Shown: in pieces, positions 29,475-38,793 of the stretch
How positions within the stretch are numbered: position 1 is the first letter of the stretch
Layout of the letters: each line of letters starts with the position of its first letter
Origin: Lentibacillus salicampi
GTDB taxonomy: Bacteria; Bacillota; Bacilli; Bacillales; Amphibacillaceae
NCBI RefSeq assembly: GCF_004565465.1
Contig: NZ_SRHY01000001.1
Coordinates: forward strand, 248,001-312,000
Length of the DNA stretch: 64,000 nt
Direction: 5' to 3'
Position numbers and translations under genes: made by a program
The notes under the pieces: generated by a model
What the model was told of the DNA's origin: nothing
The model's database searches: none
What the model saw: the letters and a program-made list of their open reading frames with translations, nothing else

Positions 29475-32129
29475 ATGAAATGGTATCAGATGGACGTTGA
29501 TGTAGTCGAGCAAAAATTGCATGTCACAACAAAACATGGTCTGACAGATAAGCAAACGGACGGGCGCCGGAAACAATATGGGCCAAACCGGTTGGAATCC
29601 CAAAAAAATACATCCAAGTGGCTGATTTTCCTGAAACAATTTCAGGATTTTATGGTGTTAATTCTGCTTGCCGCCACATTAATCGCAGGAATGCTGGGTG
29701 AATATGTCGATGCAATAGCGATTATGGTCATTGTTCTGGTAAATGGTTTTTTGGGTTATTTTCAGGAACAAAAAGCAGAAAAGTCATTGACCAAATTAAA
29801 AGAAATGTCAGCACCTGTCGCAAGTGTGCTGCGTGAGGGCAAGTGGGAGAAGATTCCGTCTCAGGAAGTGGTTGTTGGGGATGTTGTTCGGGTCAAAAGT
29901 GGTGACCGAATTCCTGCAGACATCCGAATAACCAACTCAAGCAGCCTGGAAACGGAAGAATCAGCACTGACCGGTGAATCACTTCCGGTCATGAAACATG
30001 CAACAAGCATCACAGGGGACAAGCTTGATGCCCAGGATCAAGTCAATATGGGTTTTATGAGCACATTAGTTACGCGAGGCTCAGGTACAGGCATTGTCGT
30101 TGGAACTGGCATGAACACAGTCATGGGGCAAATCGCCTCATTAATGGTCAAAACGAAAAAAACGACCACGCCGCTTGAACACAAGCTGGCTGAATTGGGG
30201 AAAATCCTGATTGCTGTTGCACTGCTTTTGACCGCTTTAGTTGTACTAGTGGGGGTGTATCAGGGCCATCCGGTATACAATATGTTTCTAGCGGGTGTTT
30301 CGCTGGCTGTCGCAGCCATTCCAGAGGGGTTGCCTGCGATCGTAACCGTTGCATTGTCATTGGGCGTTCAGCGTATGATCAAAAAGAAAGCAATCGTCCG
30401 GAAACTGTCAGCTGTGGAAACCTTGGGATGCGCCTCGGTCATTTGTTCGGACAAGACCGGAACAATGACGGAAAATCAAATGACAGTGAAAGAAGTGTTT
30501 TTGAATGGTAAATTGTTATATGTGACAGGGGACGGCTACGATGTAAAGGGAACCGTTTATCTGAACCAGGATGTACTCGACCGGGATTACCCGAATCTTG
30601 AATCAATGTTTTTATATGGCATGCTTTGTAATAATGCATCATTAATGACCAAAAAGGGAAGGTACTATGTTGATGGTGACCCAACTGATGGTGCTTTGCT
30701 TGTTGCGGCACGGAAGCTGGGCCTGTCGAATCAGCTTCACGACAATTACCGTATTGTCCAGGAACTGCCATTTGATTCCGAACGAAAACGGATGAGTATG
30801 GTCGTGGAAGATGATAATAGAATGCGTTTTTTGATAACGAAAGGCGCACCGGATGTACTCGTTCCCCGCTCCAATTATGTCATGAAGGAGCAGGGAAGAA
30901 AGCTGATGCGGTCTGAAGATAAACAGGAAATCAACCAATCAATCAATCATATGGCAGATAAAGCTTTACGGACATTGGCCATTGCTATGAAACCATTGGC
31001 AAAAGACGAATCATTGAATTCTGCAGCATTGGAAAAAGACTTAACACTTATCGGTGTATACGGGATGATGGATCCGCCAAGAAAAGAAGTGAAAACGGCT
31101 ATTGAAGAATGCCGTGAAGCCGGAATCAAGTCGGTGATGATTACCGGTGATCATGAAAAAACCGCCCGCGCTATTGCAACACAGCTCAACTTGCTTCCGG
31201 AAGATGGAATGGTTTTGGACGGGTCACAGCTGAATAATACGTCTGTGGAAGAACTGCGCGATATCATCGATCAGGTTTACGTCTTTGCCAGAGTCACCCC
31301 TGAGCATAAATTAAAAATTGTGAAGGCATTTCAGGAAGAAGGGCATATTGTCGCTATGACAGGTGACGGTGTTAATGATGCCCCAGCGATAAAAGCCAGT
31401 GATATCGGCATCAGTATGGGGGAAAGCGGGACCGACGTGACCAAGGAAGCTTCTTCACTCATCTTGATGGATGATAATTTTGCCACCATAAAATCGGCCA
31501 TAATTGAAGGACGTAATATCTATGAGAATATCCGAAAGTTTATCCGCTATTTATTGGCATCCAACGTCGGTGAAATATTAGTGATGCTGTTTGCGATGCT
31601 GCTTGCTATGCCGCTGCCGCTGGTGCCCGTTCAAATCCTATGGGTCAACCTTGTCACAGACGGACTTCCCGCTATGGCACTCGGTCTGGATCAGTCAGAA
31701 GATGACGTGATGAAAAACGGACCAAGAAATTCAAAAGAAGGTATTTTTTCCAGAGGGTTAGGATTCAAAATTGTCAGCCGTGGTATAGTGATCGGTCTCG
31801 TTGCATTAATCGCGTTTATGATAGCCTATCAGGGCGATCCGGATAACCTGAATTATGGACAGACAGTCGCGTTCACCACATTGGTGATGGCTCAGCTGAT
31901 TCATGTGTTTGACTGCCGGAGTGAACATTCGATTTTTTCACGGAACCCATTTGAAAATAAATACTTGGCTTTATCTGTCCTGTCATCTGTTTTGCTATTG
32001 TTAGTGGTCATCTACTGGGAACCTTTACAGCCCGTTTTCCATACGCTAGCCTTAAGTTTCAGAGACTGGATGCTGATTCTTGCCTTGAGTTTTCTGCCAA
32101 GTGTTCTCTTTGGTTTCACCAAAAAGTAG
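29475..32129 (+). CDS. yloB: Calcium-transporting P-type ATPase (PacL/YloB)
   Basis: This 884-residue P2A-type cation ATPase is predicted to export Ca2+. The phosphorylation site CSDKTGTMTENQM, actuator TGES (ALTGESLPVM), hinge MTGDGVNDAPAIKASDIG and the transmembrane ion-site phrase AVAAIPEGLPAIVTVALSLGVQRM are present. About ten helices are expected. The N-terminal domain starts WYQMDVDVVEQKL, and CTGGAGGG precedes the ATG. B. subtilis YloB is the spore-associated Ca2+ ATPase at this locus. A terminator follows, and yloC, normally next, is missing. Confidence 0.93.
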   Translation: MKWYQMDVDVVEQKLHVTTKHGLTDKQTDGRRKQYGPNRLESQKNTSKWLIFLKQFQDFMVLILLAATLIAGMLGEYVDAIAIMVIVLVNGFLGYFQEQKAEKSLTKLKEMSAPVASVLREGKWEKIPSQEVVVGDVVRVKSGDRIPADIRITNSSSLETEESALTGESLPVMKHATSITGDKLDAQDQVNMGFMSTLVTRGSGTGIVVGTGMNTVMGQIASLMVKTKKTTTPLEHKLAELGKILIAVALLLTALVVLVGVYQGHPVYNMFLAGVSLAVAAIPEGLPAIVTVALSLGVQRMIKKKAIVRKLSAVETLGCASVICSDKTGTMTENQMTVKEVFLNGKLLYVTGDGYDVKGTVYLNQDVLDRDYPNLESMFLYGMLCNNASLMTKKGRYYVDGDPTDGALLVAARKLGLSNQLHDNYRIVQELPFDSERKRMSMVVEDDNRMRFLITKGAPDVLVPRSNYVMKEQGRKLMRSEDKQEINQSINHMADKALRTLAIAMKPLAKDESLNSAALEKDLTLIGVYGMMDPPRKEVKTAIEECREAGIKSVMITGDHEKTARAIATQLNLLPEDGMVLDGSQLNNTSVEELRDIIDQVYVFARVTPEHKLKIVKAFQEEGHIVAMTGDGVNDAPAIKASDIGISMGESGTDVTKEASSLILMDDNFATIKSAIIEGRNIYENIRKFIRYLLASNVGEILVMLFAMLLAMPLPLVPVQILWVNLVTDGLPAMALGLDQSEDDVMKNGPRNSKEGIFSRGLGFKIVSRGIVIGLVALIAFMIAYQGDPDNLNYGQTVAFTTLVMAQLIHVFDCRSEHSIFSRNPFENKYLALSVLSSVLLLLVVIYWEPLQPVFHTLALSFRDWMLILALSFLPSVLFGFTKK

Positions 32130-32137
32130 GTATTATC

Positions 32138-32170
32138 AAGCCCTTCTGTCAAAGAAGGGTTTTTATTTTT
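32138..32170 (+). terminator. Terminator after yloB
   Basis: AAGCCCTTCT pairs with AGAAGGGTTT (arms 32139-32147 and 32153-32161) and is followed by a T-rich run. Confidence 0.82.
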
Positions 32171-32235
32171 GCTGCGGAATTGTTATAATGACATTTCAGA
32201 TGTGCGTAGCAATTTCCCAATTTGCTGACCGATAA

Positions 32236-32250
32236 GTCCTATAATAGGAC
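32236..32250 (+). promoter_or_regulatory. Perfect 15-base palindrome upstream of remA
   Basis: GTCCTAT-A-ATAGGAC is a perfect inverted repeat in the 300-base yloB-remA gap and encloses a TATAAT. It could be an operator or a -10 within an operator; the binding protein is unknown. Confidence 0.45.
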
Positions 32251-32298
32251 GTCATGTCGAGAAAATAAAAGAATAAGCCCAAATTACACAGCAAATGG

Positions 32299-32328
32299 TT
32301 GTGTTTTCGTTTTTATTTACACTATAAT
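32299..32328 (+). promoter_or_regulatory. Candidate promoter for remA-gmk-rpoZ
   Basis: TTGTGT at 32299-32304 and TATAAT at 32323-32328 are separated by 18 bases, about 108 bases before the remA start. Confidence 0.55.
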
Positions 32329-32435
32329 GGATTTATCCCACATGTTATTGGGAGTAAGACACGCGTGCGTAAAGCTTCACGTAATGATATTTATAGACTA
32401 ATATGAATGGATAGTGTTTTGAAGGGGGAGCCAAT

Positions 32436-32702
32436 TTGAGTTTAGCGTTAATCAATATAGGGTTTGGGAATGTGGTGTCGGCCAATCGGGTCATTTCGAT
32501 TGTTTCGCCGGAATCAGCACCCATTAAGCGAATTATAACAGTTGCTCGTGACAATAATAAATTAGTGGATGCAACTTACGGAAGACGGACAAGGGCTGTT
32601 ATCATCACAGATAGCGATCATGTTGTCTTGTCGGCTGTACAGCCGGAAACGGTCGGGCAGCGTGTAATCAGTCATGAGGAAGATTCAGACGAAAATAACT
32701 AG
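32436..32702 (+). CDS. remA: Extracellular matrix regulator RemA
   Basis: RemA is a small DNA-binding protein that activates matrix operons (eps and tapA in B. subtilis) and osmoprotection genes. The 88-residue sequence with [50 protein letters not shown] is highly conserved. Translation starts at TTG with GAAGGGGGAG upstream. The gene precedes gmk as in Bacillus. Because the window also holds a TasA/TapA operon, that operon is a plausible RemA target. Confidence 0.94.
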   Translation: MSLALINIGFGNVVSANRVISIVSPESAPIKRIITVARDNNKLVDATYGRRTRAVIITDSDHVVLSAVQPETVGQRVISHEEDSDENN

Positions 32703-32713
32703 GAGGAAGCGTT

Positions 32714-33328
32714 GTGATTGATGAAAACGGCATTTTGTTCATTTTATCCGGACCCTCAGGTGTCGGTAAAGGCACTGTCAGACGGGAACTTTTCGAGCGT
32801 GCAAATGACCTCGCATATTCCATTTCCATGACGACAAGGGAAAAACGCCACGGAGAATCAGAAGGTGTGGATTATTTTTACAAAACAAACGCGGAATTTG
32901 AGCGGATGATCGAATCGGGTCAGCTTTTGGAATATGCCCGTTTTGTCAACAATTATTACGGAACACCGAGAAAATATGTGGAAGACACATTACACGGCGG
33001 TAAAGACGTCTTTCTGGAGATCGAAGTGCAAGGAGCCATGCAGGTGAAGGAAAATTTCCCGGAAGGTGTTTTCATCTTTTTATTTCCGCCGAGTCTTGAA
33101 GAATTAAAAAATCGGATTGTCGAGAGAGGTACCGAATCACAGGAATTAGTGCTGAAGCGTCTGAAAGAAGCCCGAAAAGAGATTGAGATGATGGACGCCT
33201 ATGATTATGTTGTTGTCAATGATGATGTTGATGCAGCCGTCACGAAAGTTCAATCAATCATTCAAAGCGAGCACTGCAAACGGGATCGAATTGCAAAACA
33301 ATATAAACAGTTATTGGAGGATGAATAA
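32714..33328 (+). CDS. gmk: Guanylate kinase
   Basis: Gmk phosphorylates GMP to GDP using ATP. The P-loop [12 protein letters not shown] is at residues 10-21. [19 protein letters not shown] and [13 protein letters not shown] form the GMP-binding part. Translation starts at GTG with AGGAGGAAG upstream; 204 residues is normal. It lies between remA and rpoZ with minimal spacing, so these genes are co-transcribed. Confidence 0.96.
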   Translation: MIDENGILFILSGPSGVGKGTVRRELFERANDLAYSISMTTREKRHGESEGVDYFYKTNAEFERMIESGQLLEYARFVNNYYGTPRKYVEDTLHGGKDVFLEIEVQGAMQVKENFPEGVFIFLFPPSLEELKNRIVERGTESQELVLKRLKEARKEIEMMDAYDYVVVNDDVDAAVTKVQSIIQSEHCKRDRIAKQYKQLLEDE

Positions 33329-33329
33329 T

Positions 33330-33533
33330 ATGATGCTTGAACCGTCCATTGATGATTTACAGACAAAAATAAAATCCAAGTATACACTCGTTACGATAGC
33401 TGCCAAACGGGCGCGTCAAATCCGGGAAACGGAAAAAGTGCTTGTTGATAACCCGAAATCAAATAGATACGTTGGGCTGGCGCTTGAGGAAATTATGGCT
33501 GAAAAGCTGTTTGTAAAAGAAGATAGTAAGTAA
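33330..33533 (+). CDS. rpoZ: RNA polymerase omega subunit
   Basis: The omega subunit helps assemble RNA polymerase. The 67-residue protein begins M-M-L-E-P-S-I-D-D-L and holds the family core KYTLVTIAAKRARQI and YVGLALEEI. The gene starts one base after the gmk stop, with TTGGAGGATG inside the end of gmk. Either of two consecutive ATGs could be used. Confidence 0.94.
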   Translation: MMLEPSIDDLQTKIKSKYTLVTIAAKRARQIRETEKVLVDNPKSNRYVGLALEEIMAEKLFVKEDSK

Positions 33534-33634
33534 TGCTGATGACCCTCGCTTCTTGATTTCGTTTGCGGGGGTCTCAACTTTTTTCGGTGGATGTTGACCG
33601 GCAGTGATATTTTCAGGGAACGAGGGGATGTAAA

Positions 33635-34843
33635 ATGATTCAGAATAAACATGTACTGCTGGGTGTTACGGGCGGTATCGCCGCGTATAAAGCGTGTGCT
33701 TTAACAAGTAAATTGACGCAGCAGGGGGCAGATGTAAAAGTCATCATGACCGAAAATGCAGCGAAATTTGTGTCCCCGCTGACATTTCAGGCTTTATCAA
33801 GAAACCCCGTCCATATGGATACGTTTGATGAAAAAGATCCTGCGAAAATTGCCCATATTGATCTGGCTGACTGGGCTGATATCACCCTGCTTGCTCCGGC
33901 GACGGCCAATATAATCGGCAAACTGGCTAATGGGATTGCTGATGATATGCTTTCAACTGTACTGCTTGCCACTCAGTCAAGTGTTTATATCGCACCGGCC
34001 ATGAATGTACATATGTACGCACACCCTGCCGTTGTGGAAAATATGAAACAGCTTGATGCCTGGGGTTACCATTTTATCGAACCTGGCGCAGGATACCTCG
34101 CCTGTGGGTATGTCGGCAAAGGGCGGCTGGAGGAACCGGAAAGCATTATTGCAGCAGTTGCACAACATCAGTCCGGACAAACTTTGCTTTCAGGAAAAAA
34201 GGTACTGGTATCTGCAGGCCCAACGCAGGAAAAAGTGGATCCGGTCCGGTTTTTCACGAACAGGTCATCAGGCAAAATGGGATTTGCATTGGCTGAGGCA
34301 GCGGCGAATGCAGGTGCTGATGTGACATTAGTTACAGGTCCCGTTAGTCTGGAGGCTGAGAATAAACGTATAGAGCGGATCGATGTTGTGACAGCCGAGG
34401 ATATGTATCAGACTATGCACGATCACTTCGGGACGAGTGACATTGTCATTAAAGCTGCTGCTGTTGCCGACTACCGGCCGAAACAGATTTATGATGAAAA
34501 GATGAAAAAACAGCCTGATGACTGGCATGTTGAAATGGAACGGACACAAGATATTCTGATGTCGCTCGGTGAACGAAAGGAGCACCAATTTCTGACGGGG
34601 TTTGCGGCTGAAACCACCAATCCGGTTGACTATGGCATCAGCAAATTACGGAAGAAACATCTTGATGCGATCATCATTAATAACATCGCAGCTGAGGGGG
34701 CCGGCTTTGGCGGTGATACCAATATGGTCACGTATGTGAACAAATCAGAGGAAAAGGAAGAGATGACACTGCGTTCAAAACAGGAAATCGCCGATGAAAT
34801 CGTGATAAAGATCGCCCGTGATATGAAGGATGAAACAACGTGA
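33635..34843 (+). CDS. coaBC: Bifunctional phosphopantothenoylcysteine decarboxylase / synthetase
   Basis: This enzyme carries out two steps of coenzyme A synthesis: ligation of cysteine to 4'-phosphopantothenate and decarboxylation. The N-terminal flavoprotein domain shows GVTGGIAAYKA, PAMNVHMYAHP and the active-site Cys in GYLACGYVGKGR. The C-terminal synthetase domain begins near 190 with KKVLVSAGPTQEKVDPVRF, NRSSGKMG and AAVADYRP. It has 402 residues. It overlaps priA by four bases (GTGA). Confidence 0.96.
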   Translation: MIQNKHVLLGVTGGIAAYKACALTSKLTQQGADVKVIMTENAAKFVSPLTFQALSRNPVHMDTFDEKDPAKIAHIDLADWADITLLAPATANIIGKLANGIADDMLSTVLLATQSSVYIAPAMNVHMYAHPAVVENMKQLDAWGYHFIEPGAGYLACGYVGKGRLEEPESIIAAVAQHQSGQTLLSGKKVLVSAGPTQEKVDPVRFFTNRSSGKMGFALAEAAANAGADVTLVTGPVSLEAENKRIERIDVVTAEDMYQTMHDHFGTSDIVIKAAAVADYRPKQIYDEKMKKQPDDWHVEMERTQDILMSLGERKEHQFLTGFAAETTNPVDYGISKLRKKHLDAIIINNIAAEGAGFGGDTNMVTYVNKSEEKEEMTLRSKQEIADEIVIKIARDMKDETT

Positions 34844-37248
34844 CTATTGCAAAAGTGATTGTTGATGTTCCGGCTAGTTCCATCAACCAGACCTTCGATT
34901 ATATAATCCCGGAACGATTCCAGGATATACTGCAACCGGGGATGCGGGTTATCGTTCCATTTGGACCGAGGAAAATCATGGGATATGTCGTTGCAAGAGT
35001 AAGTGAATCTTCTTTCAATCGGTTAAAAGAAATTATTGATATACTTGATTTAACACCAATTCTGACACCTGAATTGCTTGATTTGGGCAAATGGCTGGCA
35101 GAAAAGACATTAAGTCTGTACATTACAGCTTTTCAGGCCATGCTGCCACAGGTACTGAAAGCAAACTACAAAAAAGAATTGGAACGGCTGACCGATGCTC
35201 CCCTTTCCGAAAAGCTCGAAATATTTTTTGCCGGGAGGGATTTTGCCTCCTATGAGGAACTGGAAAATGGCGGAGTCAGCTTTTATCATGTGCAAAAAGC
35301 GATCCAGGCGGGTGACATTGCTGTTCATTACTTGGTCAAATCAAGAGTGACGAAAAAGTATACAACATTTCTGAAACCGGCACGTGATGGACATTTGCTG
35401 GAAGAGGCATTACAGGATATGTCCAACAAAGCCAAAAAACAGCAGGAAATACTTGCTTTTTTTATTGAGCATCCAGAAGAAATCGAGCTTAATAGCGTCA
35501 TAAAGCAATTTGAAACAACGCGATCGGTTATAAACGCATTGCTGAATAAAGGATTCCTTACGCTATTAAAGAAAGAGGTCTATCGAAATCCGTATGATGA
35601 CGATCAATTTGAACAGACAAATCCTTTAGAGCTGACGGAACAGCAACAAGCTGCTATTGAACCAGTCAAGCAACACATTAAGGACAACGTGCATGATGTA
35701 TTTCTACTACATGGTGTAACAGGCAGTGGAAAAACAGAAATCTACCTGCAGGCCATCCAGGATGTGATTGATAAAGGTGAAGAGGCGATCGTACTTGTTC
35801 CGGAGATCTCCCTGACACCGCAAATGGTCAGAAGGTTCAAGGGGCGCTTCGGATCAAATGTGGCTGTCATGCACAGTGCATTGTCCCATGGAGAACGATA
35901 TGACGAATGGCGGCGGATTCACCGTAAAGAAGTGCAAGTAGTAGTTGGTGCCAGGTCAGCCGTCTTTGCGCCGTTTGAAAACCTTGGCATCATTATTATT
36001 GATGAAGAACATGAAAACAGTTATAAACAGGAAGATTCACCGCGCTATCATGCACGTGATGTGGCCATCCAGCGCGGAGAGTATCACCGGTGTCCGGTCA
36101 TCCTTGGCAGTGCGACACCGGCACTGGAGTCATATGCCAGGGCTCAAAAGGGTGTCTATAAACTGTCGACTTTGACAAAACGTACTAATGAAAAGGCGAT
36201 GCCCGAGGTCAATATTGTGGATATGCGGGACGAACTGCATGCCGGCAACCGCTCGATGTTTTCGCGTAGCCTGAAAGATAACATTGCGAAACGCATCAGT
36301 CGCGGCGAACAGGTTGTCCTGCTATTAAACCGGCGGGGCTATTCAACGTTTGTGATGTGCCGGGAATGTGGTCACGTGCAAGAATGCCCGCATTGTGATA
36401 TCGCACTGACTTTCCATAAGCATAGCAACCAGCTTAAATGTCATTATTGTGCGTATGAAGAGCCAATGCCAATGGATTGCCCGTCCTGCAGCAGTGATTT
36501 AATCCGCTTTTTTGGAACGGGAACACAGCGCATAGAAGAGGCACTGACGCAATTGATTCCGGAAGCAAGAGTATTACGGATGGATGTGGATACAACACGG
36601 CGAAAAGGTGCACATGAAAAACTGTTGAATCAATTTGCCGAAAAGCAGGCAGATATATTGCTGGGGACTCAAATGATTGCCAAGGGGCTTGATTTTGAAA
36701 ATGTGACGCTTGTCGGCGTGCTGACTGCCGATTCCATGTTGAATCTGCCGGATTTTCGTTCATCTGAAAAAACGTTCCAGCTCCTGACACAAGTGAGCGG
36801 TCGGGCAGGAAGACACGATTTGCCTGGTGAGGTCATTGTCCAGACCTATACACCGGAACATTATAGTATTGAATTGGCAGGTCATTATAATTTTCTGCAG
36901 TTTTATCAGCAGGAAATGCAAGTGCGCAAACAATTTCAATATCCGCCATATGTGTATTTGGCATTAATAACGGTGTCCCATCAGAATCATGTCAAAGCCG
37001 TTCAGTCAACCCAAAAAATCGTGAAAAGCTTATGGAAACATGTGCAGCAGGATACAGTCATTTTAGGGCCGACACCATCACCGATATCGCGGATAAAGGA
37101 TAGATATCGGTATCAATGCATGGTAAAATACAAGCAAGAACCCGGATTAAGAACGTTACTCAGTAAAATTATCCGACAATTTGATGACGACGTGCGTAAA
37201 GATGATTTACAAATCTCGGTGGATATGCAGCCATACCAGTTGATGTAG
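34840..37248 (+). CDS. priA: Primosomal replication restart helicase PriA
   Basis: PriA reloads the replisome at stalled forks. The 802-residue protein has an N-terminal 3'-DNA-binding domain, Walker A (GVTGSGKTEIYLQ) and DEEH box (IIIIDEEHENSYK). A zinc-binding insertion carries eight cysteines (CRECGHVQECPHC, then CHYC and CPSC), and helicase motifs V-VI are ADILLGTQMIAKGLDFENVTLVG and QVSGRAGR. Translation begins at GTG within the coaBC stop. A 600-base gap follows that contains a repeat element instead of def. Confidence 0.96.
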   Translation: MTIAKVIVDVPASSINQTFDYIIPERFQDILQPGMRVIVPFGPRKIMGYVVARVSESSFNRLKEIIDILDLTPILTPELLDLGKWLAEKTLSLYITAFQAMLPQVLKANYKKELERLTDAPLSEKLEIFFAGRDFASYEELENGGVSFYHVQKAIQAGDIAVHYLVKSRVTKKYTTFLKPARDGHLLEEALQDMSNKAKKQQEILAFFIEHPEEIELNSVIKQFETTRSVINALLNKGFLTLLKKEVYRNPYDDDQFEQTNPLELTEQQQAAIEPVKQHIKDNVHDVFLLHGVTGSGKTEIYLQAIQDVIDKGEEAIVLVPEISLTPQMVRRFKGRFGSNVAVMHSALSHGERYDEWRRIHRKEVQVVVGARSAVFAPFENLGIIIIDEEHENSYKQEDSPRYHARDVAIQRGEYHRCPVILGSATPALESYARAQKGVYKLSTLTKRTNEKAMPEVNIVDMRDELHAGNRSMFSRSLKDNIAKRISRGEQVVLLLNRRGYSTFVMCRECGHVQECPHCDIALTFHKHSNQLKCHYCAYEEPMPMDCPSCSSDLIRFFGTGTQRIEEALTQLIPEARVLRMDVDTTRRKGAHEKLLNQFAEKQADILLGTQMIAKGLDFENVTLVGVLTADSMLNLPDFRSSEKTFQLLTQVSGRAGRHDLPGEVIVQTYTPEHYSIELAGHYNFLQFYQQEMQVRKQFQYPPYVYLALITVSHQNHVKAVQSTQKIVKSLWKHVQQDTVILGPTPSPISRIKDRYRYQCMVKYKQEPGLRTLLSKIIRQFDDDVRKDDLQISVDMQPYQLM

Positions 37249-37284
37249 CCATACAATGCGAATTGCCCATTTAAAAAGTTGGGT

Positions 37285-37800
37285 TTTTGACACAAAATCC
37301 ATAAACTGCGACGTAAGTGCTGGAATGTTTTGGATAAGTACGTCCGCTTTTCACCACCGTCCGGGATCGCTTCGGGCGGATGCGCACCTTAGGGCAACGC
37401 TTCAGCTTCCTCGGAAGCAGAAACCGCTTCCTGCGGGATCTTCATCTGTTGCTTTTCCCGCAGGAGTCACCGCCCTACGCTCACCCGGACTAGTGAAGTG
37501 TTGATAAACGTCTTAGACCAGTCAATAAAACCAGCGGAGGAAATACACGGAGACTCCTGTGGGAGCAGAGGCCTGGATGAGACCCCTTAGTGCTTAGCTC
37601 GAGGAGGCTCATCAGCCGCCCGCGGAAAGCGACGAGCAAAACATCCGCCGAGTTAGCTGCGAGTTGCGAGGAGTGCTACTCCCCCGAAATAACTTCCAAC
37701 ACGACGAGCACCAAGTGTATTTCCGCAGCGACGGGAAGTGAACCAACTTGAACCTAGACTTACGTCGCTGTTTATCTCAACTGCGTATAAAGCACCAAAA
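37285..37800 (-). repeat. MITE-like composite element, copy 2
   Basis: This is the reverse-oriented partner of 10770-11295. It shows the same outer ends (AAACTGCGACGTAAG at about 37304 and TTACGTCGCTGTTTA at about 37761), the A2 module, and the A1 module with stem GGAAATACAC (37539-37548) and GTGTATTTCC (37715-37724). It occupies almost all of the priA-fmt gap, where Bacillus species normally carry def. No coding sequence is seen in it. Confidence 0.75.
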
Positions 37801-37848
37801 TTTACGATTAGCATCTTGTGAAAACGACTAAAAAGAAAGGAGCAATAG

Positions 37849-38793
37849 ATGATGAAAAGACTTGTTTTTATGGGGACCCCGGATTTTTCTGTGCCTATTC
37901 TGGAAACACTGATACAGACAGGGTATGAACTTGTTCTGGTCGTCACACAGCCGGACCGTCCCAAAGGCAGGAAAAAAGTCATCACTCCACCTCCTGTTAA
38001 AGAAACAGCTGAAAAATATAATATTCCGGTGCTGCAACCTGAGAAACTGAAAGATGACTATGAAAAAATTCTTACTTATGAACCGGATATCATCATAACG
38101 GCAGCCTATGGGCAAATTTTGCCGAAAGAACTGCTCGAAACACCTGAATTCGGCTGTATTAATGTCCATGCATCATTATTGCCCGAACTCAGAGGTGGTG
38201 CGCCGATTCATTACGCTATATTACAAGGAAAATCCAAAACAGGTATTACTCTCATGTATATGGCAGAAAAACTGGACGCCGGTGATATTATCGCACAGCA
38301 GACAGTACCGATTACGGCTGTTGAAAATGCCGGGACATTGCACGATAAACTATCCGCGGCGGGCGCAAGTCTTTTGACGGATACATTGCCTAAACTGTTC
38401 GCCCGGGAAATAACACCTGTCAGTCAGGACGAACGTCAGGCAACATTTGCTTCCAATATCAAACGCGACCAGGAACGAATCGATTGGCAAAATCCAAACG
38501 ATATGATTTATAATCACATTCGGGGCTTGCATCCTTGGCCAGTCGCATTCACGACGTATGACGGCAAGGTGATGAAAATCTGGTGGGGTGAAATGGATGA
38601 TCATACTTATCAGGGAACACCTGGTGAAATTGTTGAAGTCATTGACCACCAGGCTTTCGTTGTCGTGTGCGGCGATCATAAAGGAATCCGGGTGACAGAA
38701 ATACAGCCTGCGGGGAAAAAACGCATGACGGTGAAAGAGTATTTGCAAGGATCGCCGGATCGGATTCAAACAGGTATTGTAATGGGTGATTAG
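37849..38793 (+). CDS. fmt: Methionyl-tRNA formyltransferase
   Basis: Fmt formylates initiator Met-tRNA with 10-formyl-[25 protein letters not shown] contains the catalytic Asn-His-Asp environment; [14 protein letters not shown] starts the Rossmann domain, and the C-terminal OB-like domain begins near 208. AAAGAAAGGAG precedes two consecutive ATGs. It has 314 residues. The usual partner gene def (peptide deformylase) is not found upstream. Confidence 0.95.
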   Translation: MMKRLVFMGTPDFSVPILETLIQTGYELVLVVTQPDRPKGRKKVITPPPVKETAEKYNIPVLQPEKLKDDYEKILTYEPDIIITAAYGQILPKELLETPEFGCINVHASLLPELRGGAPIHYAILQGKSKTGITLMYMAEKLDAGDIIAQQTVPITAVENAGTLHDKLSAAGASLLTDTLPKLFAREITPVSQDERQATFASNIKRDQERIDWQNPNDMIYNHIRGLHPWPVAFTTYDGKVMKIWWGEMDDHTYQGTPGEIVEVIDHQAFVVVCGDHKGIRVTEIQPAGKKRMTVKEYLQGSPDRIQTGIVMGD

